Shown here: piece by piece, positions 49,853-59,123 of the stretch
How positions within the stretch are numbered: the first letter of the stretch is position 1
Layout: every line of letters begins with the position of its first letter
Origin: Vicinamibacterales bacterium
Lineage (GTDB): Bacteria; Acidobacteriota; Vicinamibacteria; Vicinamibacterales; UBA2999
Length of the DNA: 64,000 nt
Assembly (NCBI GenBank): GCA_041659285.1
Contig: JBAZYO010000005.1
Location: forward strand, 124,001 to 188,000
Direction of reading: 5' to 3'
The notes under the pieces: model-generated
The model's database searches: none
What the model was told of the DNA's origin: nothing
What the model saw: the letters and a program-made list of their open reading frames with translations, nothing else
Translations under genes and position numbers: made by a program

Positions 49853-52621
49853 ATGCGCCGCACGTCTCTCTTCCTCGTCATTCTCGGCATCGCCGTCTTT
49901 TCCGCCCACTCGACCGCCCAGCATCAACTGGTGCCCGTGTCCCAACTGAAGGGCGCGCCGGCGCTCGACCTTGCCCTTCGCAAGCTCGACACCGTGGGCA
50001 ACTTCATGATGAGCACGGCCCACCCGGACGATGAGAACAACGCGATGCTGGCGTATTTCTCGCACGGCAAGGGGTTCCGGACTTCGCTGGTCACGGCGAC
50101 GCACGGCGAAGGCGGGCAGAACGAGATTGGCCCCGAGCTGTTCGAGGCGCTGGCCGTGCTGCGCACCGAAGAACTGGCGGCCGCGCATCGGTTTGACGGC
50201 GCGGACCAGTACTTCACGCGCGCCATCGACTTCGGGTTCTCGTTCAGTGTCGAAGAGACGCTGGAGAAGTGGGGCCACCAGGACATCCTCGGCGACTACG
50301 TCCGCATGATCCGGACGATTCGCCCCGACGTGATCGTCGGCTTTGTGTTCGACGGCGACGGCGGCGGCCAGCACCACCAGACCTCGTCCCGGCTCACGCT
50401 CGAGGCGTTCCGCGCGGCCGCGGATCCCGGGAAGTTCCCCGAGCAGATCAAGGAGGGGCTGCGCGCGTGGCAGCCGAAGAAGTTCTATTACACGGCCGGC
50501 TTCCCTTCGACTCGCGCAGACGCTCGCTCAGGGCAAGCGGCCGCACCCAATGCGCCGCTTGTGGAGGCGCCGACGATGCTCCAGTTCGCTGGGGGTGATT
50601 CGTTCGATCCGGTGCTCGGCCGCACTTACAACGAGCTGGCGGGCGAGGCGCGCAGCATGCACAAGTGCCAGGGCATGTCGCAGCTGTTGCCGGCGCCGGC
50701 GCCCATGACCGGCGGCGGGCCCATGGGCCCGGGCGGCGTTCGTAACTACCGCCTGCGCGACACGGTGCTGGCTGGTGGTGTGGGCCGGCAGGAGCGTGAA
50801 GTGTTCGAAGGCGTCGACACCGGCCTGCGCAGCCTGCTGGCGTTTGCCGGCGCCAATGCTCCGGCGGAGTTGGGCGCGCGGCTCGACACGATTGGCGCAA
50901 CCGTGGCCGATGCGCGCAAGGCGCTGGCCGCTGGCGGGACCAATGCCGCCGTGGCGCCGTTGGCGCGCGGACTGCGGGCGCTGCGCGAGTTGCGCGCGGG
51001 CCTGGCCGCGATGGGCCTGAGCGACGATGCCCGGTTTGAGATCGATTTCCGCCTGGCGCAGAAAGAACCGCAGTTCTCGCAGGCACTGATGCTGGCCGCC
51101 GACGTTCGTCTCGACGCGCTGGCACAGGATGGCCTCGTGCCGGCAGGACAGGGCGTGGCCGTCAACCTGATGGCAGCTAATCGCGGCACCACCGCCGTCG
51201 CGATCGAAGCAAAGGTGAACGGGCTGATCGGTGGCGGCAATCCGCCCGCGGCCGTCGCGGCTTGCAAGGGTGAGCTCACGAAGGGCGGCACGCAGAACTG
51301 CTCGGCCGCGATGGCGGTTCCGGCCGATGCCCGGCTGACCGCGGCGCACTTCCACACCGGCACCCAGGGCGCGCGCTACGTGTTCGACGCCGATGTCCCG
51401 TTCGGTTTGCCGTTCCGCCCGACCCCTTACACGGCGACGTTCACCATGACGGTGGAGAACACGCCGTTCTCGATCACGTTGCCCATCCAGGCGCGATCGG
51501 AGCGCGACATCTTTGCCGGCGAGAAGCGCCAGGAGATTCACGTGGTGCCCGCGTTCTCGGTGGCGACGACGCCCGGCACGGTGATCGTGCCGTTGAAGTC
51601 GGCGACGCCGGTCACCAAGGATGTGCGCGTCACGGTGACCAACCACTCGAAGGGCGCCGCCAAGGCCGACGTCACGTTGGACGTGCCGCAGGGCTGGCGC
51701 GCGACGCCACCGTCGCAGCCCGTGACCTTCTCGCGCGAAGACGAGTCGGTGACGGTGCGCTTTGCCGTGCAACCGCCTGCCGCGTCGGTGCTCGCGGTCG
51801 CGGCCATGAAGCCGGGCGGCAACCAGTTCAAGGTCAACGCCGTCGTCCGCAGCTCCGAGGTGGCGTCCGGCTTAAGCCGGACCTTCACGCAGGGCTACCA
51901 AGTGGTCGAGTATCCGCACACGACTCGTCGTCATGTGCTCACCGCTCCGCAGGTGGCCGTGAAGGCGCTCGACGTGAACGTGAAGCCGAACCTGAGCCTG
52001 GGCTACGTGATGGGCGTCGGCGACGAGGTGCCAGCCGCGCTGATCCAGTTGGGCGTCAAGCTGACGTTGATCGATCCTGAGGAACTGGCGTGGGGCGATC
52101 TCAGCCGCTACAACGTGATCATGACCGGTGTGCGCGCCTACGAGCGGCGCGTTGACCTGCGGGCCAACAACCAGCGGCTGCTCGACTACGCCAAGGCCGG
52201 CGGCACGGTGATCGTCCAGTACAACAAGTTCGAGTTCAACGACGCGCAGTACGGCCCGTTTCCGGCGAAGGTCGGACGCGAGCGCGTGACCGACGAAAAC
52301 GCGGAGATGAAGCTGCTGGCGCCGCAGCACCCGGTGTTCAACTCGCCCAACGTGATCGGCCGCGCCGACTGGGCGGGCTGGGTGCAGGAGCGCGGGTTGT
52401 ACTTCCTGGACGAAGCCGGCCGCGACCGGCAGTACACCGACCTCATCGAGTTCACCGAGCCGTTCCCGTACAACCAGGGCGTGAAGCGGGGCGCCCTCGT
52501 CGAAGCCAAGGTCGGCCGGGGCCGCTGGATCTACGTCGGCCTGGGCCTGTGGCGTCAGTTGCCGGCGGGCACGGATGGTGCATTCCGGCTGATGGCAAAC
52601 CTGATCAGCCTGGTTCCTTGA
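49853..52621 (+). CDS. Secreted PIG-L family deacetylase with large C-terminal region
   Basis: The 922-residue protein starts MRRTSLFLVILGIAVFSAHS with GAGG upstream. The zinc-dependent N-acetylglucosaminyl-type deacetylase domain has AHPDDE at residues 56-61 and the second metal His pair in GGGQHHQTSS. A beta-rich middle region (about 400-640) and a C-terminal ThuA/GATase-like domain (MTGVRAYERRVDLRANNQRL) follow. It likely removes acetyl groups from sugars outside the cytoplasm. Two in-frame repeats are present: FPSTRADARSGQAAAP and VASGLSRT (residues 670-677). Confidence 0.87.
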   Translation: MRRTSLFLVILGIAVFSAHSTAQHQLVPVSQLKGAPALDLALRKLDTVGNFMMSTAHPDDENNAMLAYFSHGKGFRTSLVTATHGEGGQNEIGPELFEALAVLRTEELAAAHRFDGADQYFTRAIDFGFSFSVEETLEKWGHQDILGDYVRMIRTIRPDVIVGFVFDGDGGGQHHQTSSRLTLEAFRAAADPGKFPEQIKEGLRAWQPKKFYYTAGFPSTRADARSGQAAAPNAPLVEAPTMLQFAGGDSFDPVLGRTYNELAGEARSMHKCQGMSQLLPAPAPMTGGGPMGPGGVRNYRLRDTVLAGGVGRQEREVFEGVDTGLRSLLAFAGANAPAELGARLDTIGATVADARKALAAGGTNAAVAPLARGLRALRELRAGLAAMGLSDDARFEIDFRLAQKEPQFSQALMLAADVRLDALAQDGLVPAGQGVAVNLMAANRGTTAVAIEAKVNGLIGGGNPPAAVAACKGELTKGGTQNCSAAMAVPADARLTAAHFHTGTQGARYVFDADVPFGLPFRPTPYTATFTMTVENTPFSITLPIQARSERDIFAGEKRQEIHVVPAFSVATTPGTVIVPLKSATPVTKDVRVTVTNHSKGAAKADVTLDVPQGWRATPPSQPVTFSREDESVTVRFAVQPPAASVLAVAAMKPGGNQFKVNAVVRSSEVASGLSRTFTQGYQVVEYPHTTRRHVLTAPQVAVKALDVNVKPNLSLGYVMGVGDEVPAALIQLGVKLTLIDPEELAWGDLSRYNVIMTGVRAYERRVDLRANNQRLLDYAKAGGTVIVQYNKFEFNDAQYGPFPAKVGRERVTDENAEMKLLAPQHPVFNSPNVIGRADWAGWVQERGLYFLDEAGRDRQYTDLIEFTEPFPYNQGVKRGALVEAKVGRGRWIYVGLGLWRQLPAGTDGAFRLMANLISLVP
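51860..51884. repeat. Family A repeat, in frame in the PIG-L gene
   Basis: GTGGCGTCCGGCTTAAGCCG plus GACC encodes VASGLSRT in the beta-rich middle part. Confidence 0.88.
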
Positions 52622-52625
52622 ACCG

Positions 52626-52661
52626 GAGTTCAGGAGGGAAACCAGGTTTTCTCCTGAACTC
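52626..52661 (+). terminator. Hairpin after the PIG-L gene (family E-like)
   Basis: GAGTTCAGGAG (52626-52636) and CTCCTGAACTC (52651-52661) form a perfect 11-bp stem, and AAACC/GGTTT pair inside the loop. It follows the stop by five bases and resembles 23832-23872. Confidence 0.6.
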
Positions 52662-52830
52662 TTGATTAAACCCCACGGGCGGGCGGGTGGTCCAAGTGCC
52701 TATGTTCCCGGAATTGCACGCGGCAGCGCTGATCACGCTTTAGTGATCACCGTCACGGAGCCGTCGTTGGTCCGGGTGTCAAAAGTTAATGGAAGAGCTC
52801 GCGTCCGCCGAGATATTGTAGGCACACCAA

Positions 52831-54276
52831 ATGCTCGAACACATCCTGCGTCGCATGGGGTTTGGCGCCAATCCTGCGGAACTCGCCGCCTGGGCGGGCG
52901 TCCCCATCGATACGGTGATCGATCGCCTCCTGAACTACGAGTCGGCGACGACCGATCATGACTCGAAGATCGGGCGGCCGGAGTACGTGGGCATCACCAC
53001 GTCCTCCGGTAATCCGTTTTCCCCAAACACATTGATCAACGATGCGCGGCAGCGCTGGCTGTTTCGCATGATCCACTCGCAGCGCCCGCTCGAAGAGAAG
53101 ATGGCGCTGTTCTGGCACAACCACTTCGCGACCGCGTATTCCAAGCTCGCGGGCGCGGTGGGCCAGGAGCGCGCGACGCGGTTGATGGACAACGATCCGT
53201 CGAGCCTCGAAGGCAGTCAGGCCGGCCAAATCCAGGTGCTGCGCCAGTACGCCACCGGCAGCTTCCCCGGCATGCTGATGGCCATGGCGAAACACCCGGC
53301 CATGGTGTATTGGCTGGACAGCCAGCTGAACACGCGGACCCGGCCCCAGGAAAACTTCGGCCGCGAGATCATGGAGCTGTTCAGCCTGGGCATCGGCAAC
53401 TACACGGAGCAGGACGTGTATGCCGCGGCCCGCGTCTTCACCGGCTTCAACTGGCAGCTCGTCGGCGACCGCGCCAGCACGACGGCCAGCTACTACACGT
53501 TCCTCTACCGGGCGGCCGACCACGACACCAACGCCAAGACCTTCACCTTTGCCATCTACCCGGACGGCGGCAAGACGATACCGGCGCGCGCGGCGGCGGC
53601 AGGGGAACAGGATGCCCTGGATTTGATCCTCGCCCTGGCCCGCCATCCCGCGACCGCGCGACGGCTGGCCACCAGGCTCTACAAGTTCTTTGTCAACGAG
53701 ACGTCCGAGCCCGACGCGGCCCTGGTCAACGCCATGGCCAACGCCTACCTGGGGAACAACTACAACATCAAGGCGGTGTTGCGGACGTTGTTCCAGTCGT
53801 CGCAGTTCCGCGATCCCGCCAACTTCTTCCAGCGCTACTCGTGGCCGATCGAATACGTGGTGCGCGCGATCAAGGAAACCGGCTGGGCCGGGTTCACCGT
53901 CAACAGCGCCATGAACCCGCTGAGCAACATGGGCCAGCAGCTCTACGAGCCGCCCGACGTCAACGGTTGGGAAACCGGTCCCGGCTGGATTTCCACTTCG
54001 TCGATGCTGTCGCGAATGAACTTCTCGGCCGCGCTCGCGCAGAACCAGCGCTTCAACCTGGCGCGCGACGCGCAGCCCTACCGGCAGTCGCCGGATCGCG
54101 TCCTCGAATACATGCTCGCGCGCTTCCCGACCATCGGGTTCACCTCGACCGCCACCGTGGCGATGTCGGAGTACCTCCGGTCTACCGCGTGGACCGGCAC
54201 CGACGCGCAGCTGCAGCAGAGGGTTCCCGGGCTCACGCGCCTGATCGTCGGGTCCGGCGAGTATCAGTTCAACTAA
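52831..54276 (+). CDS. DUF1800 family protein
   Basis: The 481-residue protein starts MLEHILRRMGFGANPAELAA and has the family segments MALFWHNHFATAYSKL, NFGREIMELFSLGIGNYTEQDVYAAARVFTGF and LYEPPDVNGWETG. No N-terminal signal peptide is seen. DUF1800 proteins almost always occur with DUF1501 proteins, as here (the next gene starts 49 bp later), and their role is unknown, with secretion or surface polysaccharide handling suggested. A family C repeat lies between the two. Confidence 0.92.
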   Translation: MLEHILRRMGFGANPAELAAWAGVPIDTVIDRLLNYESATTDHDSKIGRPEYVGITTSSGNPFSPNTLINDARQRWLFRMIHSQRPLEEKMALFWHNHFATAYSKLAGAVGQERATRLMDNDPSSLEGSQAGQIQVLRQYATGSFPGMLMAMAKHPAMVYWLDSQLNTRTRPQENFGREIMELFSLGIGNYTEQDVYAAARVFTGFNWQLVGDRASTTASYYTFLYRAADHDTNAKTFTFAIYPDGGKTIPARAAAAGEQDALDLILALARHPATARRLATRLYKFFVNETSEPDAALVNAMANAYLGNNYNIKAVLRTLFQSSQFRDPANFFQRYSWPIEYVVRAIKETGWAGFTVNSAMNPLSNMGQQLYEPPDVNGWETGPGWISTSSMLSRMNFSAALAQNQRFNLARDAQPYRQSPDRVLEYMLARFPTIGFTSTATVAMSEYLRSTAWTGTDAQLQQRVPGLTRLIVGSGEYQFN

Positions 54277-54304
54277 GGCCGCAGATGACGCAGATGACGC
54301 AGAG
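54277..54304 (+). repeat. Family C repeat between the DUF1800 and DUF1501 genes
   Basis: GGCCGCAGATGACGCAGATG plus ACGCAGAG starts at the base after the DUF1800 stop codon. Confidence 0.9.
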
Positions 54305-54325
54305 AACGGGAAACTAGGGGACGAC

Positions 54326-55585
54326 ATGTCTTTCTCACGACGACAGTTCGTCAAGGGCGGCGTCACCGCGTTCACCTTCGGGTTCGCGGCACCACAGGCG
54401 ATTTGCGACATCGCCTTCGCGCAAGGGTCCGCGGCCCGCAACCTCGTGGTGGTGTACCTCAGCGGCGGCAACGACTCGCTGAGCACGATCATCCCGTATC
54501 GTGATCCGAACTACACCACCCGGCGGCCGACCATTGCGATTCCGGCCGCAGACGTGCTGCAGATCGGCGCCGACGCCTCTGGCGTCGAATTGGGCTTGCA
54601 CCCGCGATTGACCGGGCTCAAGTCCATATTTGACGCCGGCCGCCTGGCGGTGATCCAGCGCACCGGCTACGCCAACCAGAGCCGCTCGCACTTTACCGGC
54701 TTCGACATCTGGGGAACGGCGAACGTCACGAACACGTCCGGCACCGGATGGCTGGGCCGCTATCTGGACCTGACGCCGCCGCCCGTGAATCCGCTGGTGG
54801 CTTGGAACACCCAGCGTGAGACACCGCGGCCGCTGATGGCGCGGCTCGTGGGCGTGCCGGCCATCACCAGTCCAGCCACCTACGCGTTCTCGGGCGCCAA
54901 CTCAGGCGCCGAGGCCACCTACGAGCGCACGGCGCAGACACGCATCTCGTCGCACATCCCCGTCGATCGTCCGCACCTCGCGTTTGTGAACTCGACGACG
55001 CAGGCGGCGCTGAGCACGCTGGACCGGGTCGCCACCGTGGCCACCTATCGGCCGGCCAACACCTATCCGACCAACGGCTTCGGCCAGGCGCTGACCGCGG
55101 TCGCCGGCGCCATGAACAAGCAGATCGGCACCAAGGTGTTCTGGGTGCAGACCGGCGGCTTCGACACGCATGCCTCGCAAGGCGTGAACCAGGGCTCGTA
55201 TTTCAACCTGATGGCGACGCTCAACGACGGCCTCAAGGCCTTCTACGACGACCTGAGCGCGCAGGGCCTGTTGAGCAGCACGCTGGTGCTGGTGTATTCG
55301 GAATTCGGCCGGCGCATCACCGAGAACGGCAGCCAGGGCACCGACCACGGCGCCGGCGCCAACATGATGGTGCTCGGCGGCGGCGTGCGCGGCGGCCTCT
55401 ACGGCACGGCGCCGAACCTGAGCACCGACCCGGCCAACCCGACGCTCGAGAACAACGCCGGCGACGTCAAGTACGAGACGGACTTCCGATCGGTCTACGC
55501 AAAGATCCTGGACAGCTGGCTGGGATCGAACTCGGTCACGATCCTCGGCGGCGATTACCGGGCGGGCGCGCCGAACATCCTCTGA
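54326..55585 (+). CDS. DUF1501 family protein with a Tat signal
   Basis: The 419-residue protein begins MSFSRRQFVKGGVTAFTFGF, a twin-arginine signal, so it is folded in the cytoplasm and exported. The family segments NLVVVYLSGGNDSLSTIIPY and WVQTGGFDTHASQ and the His-bearing DHGAGANMMVLGGGV resemble sulfatase- or alkaline-phosphatase-fold enzymes, and metal binding is plausible. The function of the family is unknown. It pairs with the DUF1800 gene. Its stop is two bases from the convergent SYLF gene. Confidence 0.92.
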   Translation: MSFSRRQFVKGGVTAFTFGFAAPQAICDIAFAQGSAARNLVVVYLSGGNDSLSTIIPYRDPNYTTRRPTIAIPAADVLQIGADASGVELGLHPRLTGLKSIFDAGRLAVIQRTGYANQSRSHFTGFDIWGTANVTNTSGTGWLGRYLDLTPPPVNPLVAWNTQRETPRPLMARLVGVPAITSPATYAFSGANSGAEATYERTAQTRISSHIPVDRPHLAFVNSTTQAALSTLDRVATVATYRPANTYPTNGFGQALTAVAGAMNKQIGTKVFWVQTGGFDTHASQGVNQGSYFNLMATLNDGLKAFYDDLSAQGLLSSTLVLVYSEFGRRITENGSQGTDHGAGANMMVLGGGVRGGLYGTAPNLSTDPANPTLENNAGDVKYETDFRSVYAKILDSWLGSNSVTILGGDYRAGAPNIL

Positions 55586-55587
55586 TG

Positions 55588-56256
55588 TCATTTCGCGTAC
55601 TTGGCCAACGCATCCCGCCACGCGGGCACCGGCTCAGGTGCTCCAGTCTTCCCTTCGAACACGATCTGTCCCGTCCGGTAGGCGGTGCCGTAGAACCGCT
55701 CGTTCGCATCGCGGTCCTGTCGAATCGTTGAACCGTTCAGCGTCACGCCGGCGAACAATCCGCGCGCACGCGAGTAGCTGAGGATCTGCGCCCGCATCTG
55801 GATGTCGGTGGACGCGCTGGCCTCCCGGCCGAGGGGTCCCGCCGCCACCGAGGCGTCGGCGCCGACCTTGAACTGGTTCTTCACCAACTGCTCGAGGCCG
55901 CGCTGGTTGTTCACCACCAGGATGAGGTCGATGGCCTGGGCGCCGAATTGCGCGCCGATGCTGCCGCCGGTGATGGTGAGAAACGCCGGCGCCGACCAGC
56001 CGCCGGTCTTCTTGTCGCGGACGCTGAGAATGCCGTGCCCGCGCTGGCCGCCGACGACGATGCCGCCCTTGATCAGCGAGGGGAACACGGCGATGCCTTC
56101 CGCCTTCTCCATGATGGCGCGCGGCACCGCCTTGTCGCCCGCCGACATGATCTCGTCGAGGACGATGGTGGCGTCGGTGATGCGCTTGACCTCATCGGAG
56201 GTTTGCGCGGCGAGCGTGGTGAGCGAGAGCGCGACGATGGCGAGAGCTGTTCTCAT
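55588..56256 (-). CDS. SYLF (YSC84) domain lipid-binding protein
   Basis: The 222-residue protein has a signal peptide (MRTALAIVALSLTTLAAQ) and a SYLF domain with KAEGIAVFPSLIKGGIVVGG, GSIGAQFGAQAIDLILVV and the ending SYSRARGLFAGVTLNGSTIR. SYLF domains bind phosphoinositides in eukaryotes; bacterial ones are exported and poorly characterised. It is a stand-alone gene here. Confidence 0.92.
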   Translation of the reverse strand: MRTALAIVALSLTTLAAQTSDEVKRITDATIVLDEIMSAGDKAVPRAIMEKAEGIAVFPSLIKGGIVVGGQRGHGILSVRDKKTGGWSAPAFLTITGGSIGAQFGAQAIDLILVVNNQRGLEQLVKNQFKVGADASVAAGPLGREASASTDIQMRAQILSYSRARGLFAGVTLNGSTIRQDRDANERFYGTAYRTGQIVFEGKTGAPEPVPAWRDALAKYAK

Positions 56257-56276
56257 GATTTGATCCTACTGCGCAG

Positions 56277-56344
56277 GGGTCAGACCCCTCGTTGACGGGT
56301 AGAGCGGAGTCAGACCCCTCCTGTATCGGACCGGGTCAGGCCCC
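56277..56344. repeat. Degenerate family B repeats
   Basis: GGGGTCAGACCCC at 56277-56289 is perfect; GGAGTCAGACCCCTCC at 56307 and CGGGTCAGGCCCC at 56332 are decayed. They fill the gap between the SYLF and epimerase genes. Confidence 0.82.
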
Positions 56345-56349
56345 TGCGG

Positions 56350-57246
56350 CTAAAGCCCCAGGCTTCGCAGCGCCGGCTCGAGCGCGCGAAACACGAAGCG
56401 AAACCCCATTTCCTCCGCGGCGGCCGGCACCACCCGCTGCCCGGTCAGCAGCATGCTCGCCATTTCGCCGAGGGCTATGTTCAAGACGACGGCGGGCGCC
56501 TGAAAGACGGCGGGCCGCCTGATGACGCGCGCCAGCGTCCGCGTGAAATCGCGGTTGGTGACCGGCGCCGGCGCCGTGGCGTTGAACGCACCCATGGCCC
56601 GGTCCGCGGTGGCGAGCCAGGCGACCATCGCCACCCAGTCATCGACGTGGATCCACGGCATGTACTGGTCGCCTGGTCCCAGCGTGGCGCCGAGCCCGAG
56701 CTTGAAGGGCACGATCATCTTCTTGAGCGCGCCGCCGCTTTTGCCGAGCACCATGCCGGTGCGGAGGAGGACGAGGCGCGTGTTGGCGGGGACCGCGCTC
56801 GCCTCATGCTCCCAGTCCACGCACAACTGGGCGAGAAAATCCGGCCCGGGCGGCGTGCGTTCGGTCACCGGCTCAGCGCCGCGGGCGCCGTAGTAGCCGA
56901 CGGCCGATCCGCTGATCAGCGTCTTTGGCGGGCGCGCGCACGCGGCCATGGCGCGAACAATGGTGCGCGTGGCGTGGAGCCGGCTGTTGCGCAGTTCGGC
57001 CTTGCGCGCGGTGGACCAGCGTTTGGCGGCGATGCCTTCGCCGGCGAGGTTGATGACGACGTCGGCGCCTTCGAGGTGCGCGGCCAGTTGGCCGGGGGAG
57101 CCGCCTGGTGGCCAGGGGATGTCGCCTGGCTGGTGGTCCGGGCGTGGCGATCGCGTGAGGTTGAGCACACGGTGCCCCTCGCGCTCGAGATGCGCCCGCA
57201 GCCTGGTGCCGAGAAAACCTGAACCGCCCGCGACAACGATAGTCAT
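56350..57246 (-). CDS. TIGR01777 family NAD-dependent epimerase-like protein
   Basis: The 298-residue protein starts MTIVVAGGSGFLGTRLRAHL at 57246, with the Rossmann motif GGSGFLG. NLAGEGIAAKRWSTARKAEL is diagnostic for the TIGR01777 group (YfcH-like), and SGSAVGYYG carries the Tyr in place of YxxxK. The C-terminal DUF1731 segment is present (QRVVPAAAEEMGFRF). The group is linked to cell-envelope or division functions without an assigned reaction. Confidence 0.9.
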   Translation of the reverse strand: MTIVVAGGSGFLGTRLRAHLEREGHRVLNLTRSPRPDHQPGDIPWPPGGSPGQLAAHLEGADVVINLAGEGIAAKRWSTARKAELRNSRLHATRTIVRAMAACARPPKTLISGSAVGYYGARGAEPVTERTPPGPDFLAQLCVDWEHEASAVPANTRLVLLRTGMVLGKSGGALKKMIVPFKLGLGATLGPGDQYMPWIHVDDWVAMVAWLATADRAMGAFNATAPAPVTNRDFTRTLARVIRRPAVFQAPAVVLNIALGEMASMLLTGQRVVPAAAEEMGFRFVFRALEPALRSLGL

Positions 57247-57343
57247 GCGCTGCACTGATTGTATGGAGGGATGAACCTGGTCAGCTCGCCAAATCAAGGA
57301 TGAGCTGGAAACTGGCGGATTTCGTCACTTTGAAACCAATCTC

Positions 57344-57372
57344 TTGACAGAGGGTCCATGGCCGTCATTAAC
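57344..57372 (+). promoter_or_regulatory. Candidate promoter of the tetR gene
   Basis: TTGACA at 57344-57349 is a perfect -35 box. With a 17-19-bp spacer the -10 region falls on the left half of the palindrome at 57370. The -10 match is weak. Confidence 0.45.
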
Positions 57373-57385
57373 TAACCAGTTAGTT
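57370..57385 (+). promoter_or_regulatory. Probable TetR operator AACTAAC-CA-GTTAGTT
   Basis: The perfect 7-bp-arm palindrome overlaps the likely -10 region and ends three bases before the tetR start codon at 57389. Such placement is typical of autoregulation by a TetR-family repressor. Confidence 0.75.
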
Positions 57386-57388
57386 TAC

Positions 57389-58012
57389 ATGAAGGCTCGA
57401 ACCAAGACCCGGCCAGACACCCGCAACGCCATCTTTCAGGCGGCCGCCACGGCCTTTTCATCGCGGGGCTTCGACGGCGTCGGCGTGGACGACATCGCCA
57501 GGCAGGCCAAGGTCAACAAGGCGATGATCTACTACCACTTCGCCGACAAACTGGCGCTCTACCGCGCGGTCGTCGCCGACATGCTCAACACCGTGGCGGC
57601 CAGCGCCGTCGCGATCGCCGAATCCGGGCAGTCGCCATCCGACAAGCTCAATCAGTTCATCGAGAACTTCGTGCGCCTCGCCGACCAGCGCCCGTGGTTC
57701 CCCACGCTGATGCTGCGCGAGATCGCGGAGGGCGCGCCGCACCTCGACCTCGACACGCTGGCCGCGATGAAAGGCGTGTTCGCGGCGTTCGGTCGCATCC
57801 TCGCCGAGGGCGCTGCCGCCGGCACGTTCCGCCCGGTGCATCCGATCCTGGCCTACACCTCGATCGTCGGACCACTGCTGATGAACGCCGCGCGCGAGCG
57901 CATGGCGGCGCAACCGGGCCGATCGCAGTTGCCAATGTTCGTTGACGTCTCTCACGCTGACCTGATCGCGCACAGCCAGTTGACGGCGCAGCGCATGCTC
58001 CGACAGGGATGA
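57389..58012 (+). CDS. TetR/AcrR family transcriptional regulator
   Basis: The 207-residue protein starts MKARTKTRPDTRNAIFQAAA at 57389. The DNA-binding domain is clear: FSSRGFDGVGVDDIARQAKV followed by NKAMIYYHFADKLALY. The C-terminal ligand domain is of the type seen in regulators of HlyD-ABC efflux operons. It sits at the head of the efflux operon and just after a palindromic operator, so it is probably the local repressor, relieved by a drug-like ligand. Its position before a HlyD-ABC-permease set resembles E. coli CecR with YbhGFSR. Confidence 0.92.
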   Translation: MKARTKTRPDTRNAIFQAAATAFSSRGFDGVGVDDIARQAKVNKAMIYYHFADKLALYRAVVADMLNTVAASAVAIAESGQSPSDKLNQFIENFVRLADQRPWFPTLMLREIAEGAPHLDLDTLAAMKGVFAAFGRILAEGAAAGTFRPVHPILAYTSIVGPLLMNAARERMAAQPGRSQLPMFVDVSHADLIAHSQLTAQRMLRQG

Positions 58013-58024
58013 CGCCGAGATCAC

Positions 58025-58090
58025 ACCAGGGCCGCAGATGACACAGAGATCACACCAGGGCCGCAGATGACACAGATTACGCAGATGACG
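58025..58090 (+). repeat. Two family C repeats carrying the HlyD start codon
   Basis: CAGGGCCGCAGATGACACAG occurs twice (near 58027 and 58056). The second continues as ATTACGCAGATGACG, and both candidate ATG start codons of the HlyD gene (58067 and 58085) lie inside it. Confidence 0.88.
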
Positions 58091-59092
58091 ACGATCACAC
58101 GACTAACCCTGATCCCGATCCTGACGCTTGCCATCGGCTGCGCGGAGCAAGCGCCGACCGATCGCATTCGCGTGTCGGGACACGTCGAAGCCACGGAAGT
58201 GCGGCTGGCGCCCGATGCGGGCGGGCGCGTCCTCACGCTCACGGTGAAGGAAGGCGACCGCGTGCAGGTGGGGCAGACCGTGCTGACGCTCGACACCCGC
58301 GACGTCGCGCTCGCCATCGATCGCGCGAAGGCGGAGCAGGCCGCGGCCGACGCGCAGCTTCGCCTCGTGCAGGCGGCGGCGCGGCCCGAGGACGTGCGGC
58401 AGGCGGAGTCCCAAATCGTCACCGCCCGAGCCGACCAATCCGCCGCGACCTCGGAACTCGCGGCCTCGGCACAGGACCTCGACCGGTTCGACAGCCTGCT
58501 CAAGGCCAACTCGGGCTCGCGCAAGCAGCGAGACGATGCGGCGACGCGCAGGGATGTGGCGCGCGACCGCGTCGCGGCGGCACAGAGCCGCGTGCGCACC
58601 GCCGAAGAAGTGCTCGCGCGCGTGCGCGCCGGCGCCAGGCGCGAAGAAGTGGACGCCGCGCGGGCGCGGTTGAACGTGGTCGGCGCGCAGATCGCCGCCC
58701 TGGAGAAGACCCTGGGCGACGCCACGCTCACGGCGCCGGTCGGCGGACTCGTCACCGAGAAACTGGTGGAAGTCGGGGAGGTCATCGCGCCTCGCGCCCC
58801 GGCCATTGTGGTCGTCGACCTCGATCACGCGTGGGCCGACGTGTTCGTGCCGGAGCCGGTGGTCCCCCAGCTGCGCATCAGCCAGCCCGCCATGGTGTTC
58901 ACCGACGCCGGCGGCCCGGGCATTGCCGGCACCATCACCTACATCTCACCGAAGGCCGAGTTCACGCCGCGCAACGTGCAGACGGCCGAAGAGCGCTCGA
59001 AGCTGGTGTACCGCATCCGCATCTCGGTGGACAACAAGGACGGCGTGCTGAAGCAGGGAATGCCGGTCGAGGCGGAAATAGTGCTTCGCTAG
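58067..59092 (+). CDS. HlyD-family membrane fusion lipoprotein of an efflux pump
   Basis: The 341-residue periplasmic adaptor has a signal peptide with lipobox LAIGC, a biotinyl-lipoyl-like domain (VSGHVEATEVRLAPDAGGRV), a long helical hairpin (about 80-215) and the closing lipoyl half with TLTAPVGGLVTEKLVEVGEV. It links the inner-membrane ABC pump to TolC and is like YbhG. The start is at ATG 58067 or 58085; both are within a repeat, giving the odd N-terminus MTQITQMTTITRLTL. Confidence 0.9.
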   Translation: MTQITQMTTITRLTLIPILTLAIGCAEQAPTDRIRVSGHVEATEVRLAPDAGGRVLTLTVKEGDRVQVGQTVLTLDTRDVALAIDRAKAEQAAADAQLRLVQAAARPEDVRQAESQIVTARADQSAATSELAASAQDLDRFDSLLKANSGSRKQRDDAATRRDVARDRVAAAQSRVRTAEEVLARVRAGARREEVDAARARLNVVGAQIAALEKTLGDATLTAPVGGLVTEKLVEVGEVIAPRAPAIVVVDLDHAWADVFVPEPVVPQLRISQPAMVFTDAGGPGIAGTITYISPKAEFTPRNVQTAEERSKLVYRIRISVDNKDGVLKQGMPVEAEIVLR

Positions 59093-59097
59093 TAACC

Positions 59098-59114
59098 AAG
59101 GTGCCTAGGGTGCC
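59098..59114 (+). repeat. Family G repeat between HlyD and ABC ATPase genes
   Basis: AAGGTGCCTAGGGTGCC, the same as at the ada stop, starts five bases after the hlyD stop and ends nine bases before the ATPase start. Confidence 0.85.
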
Positions 59115-59123
59115 AACACAACC

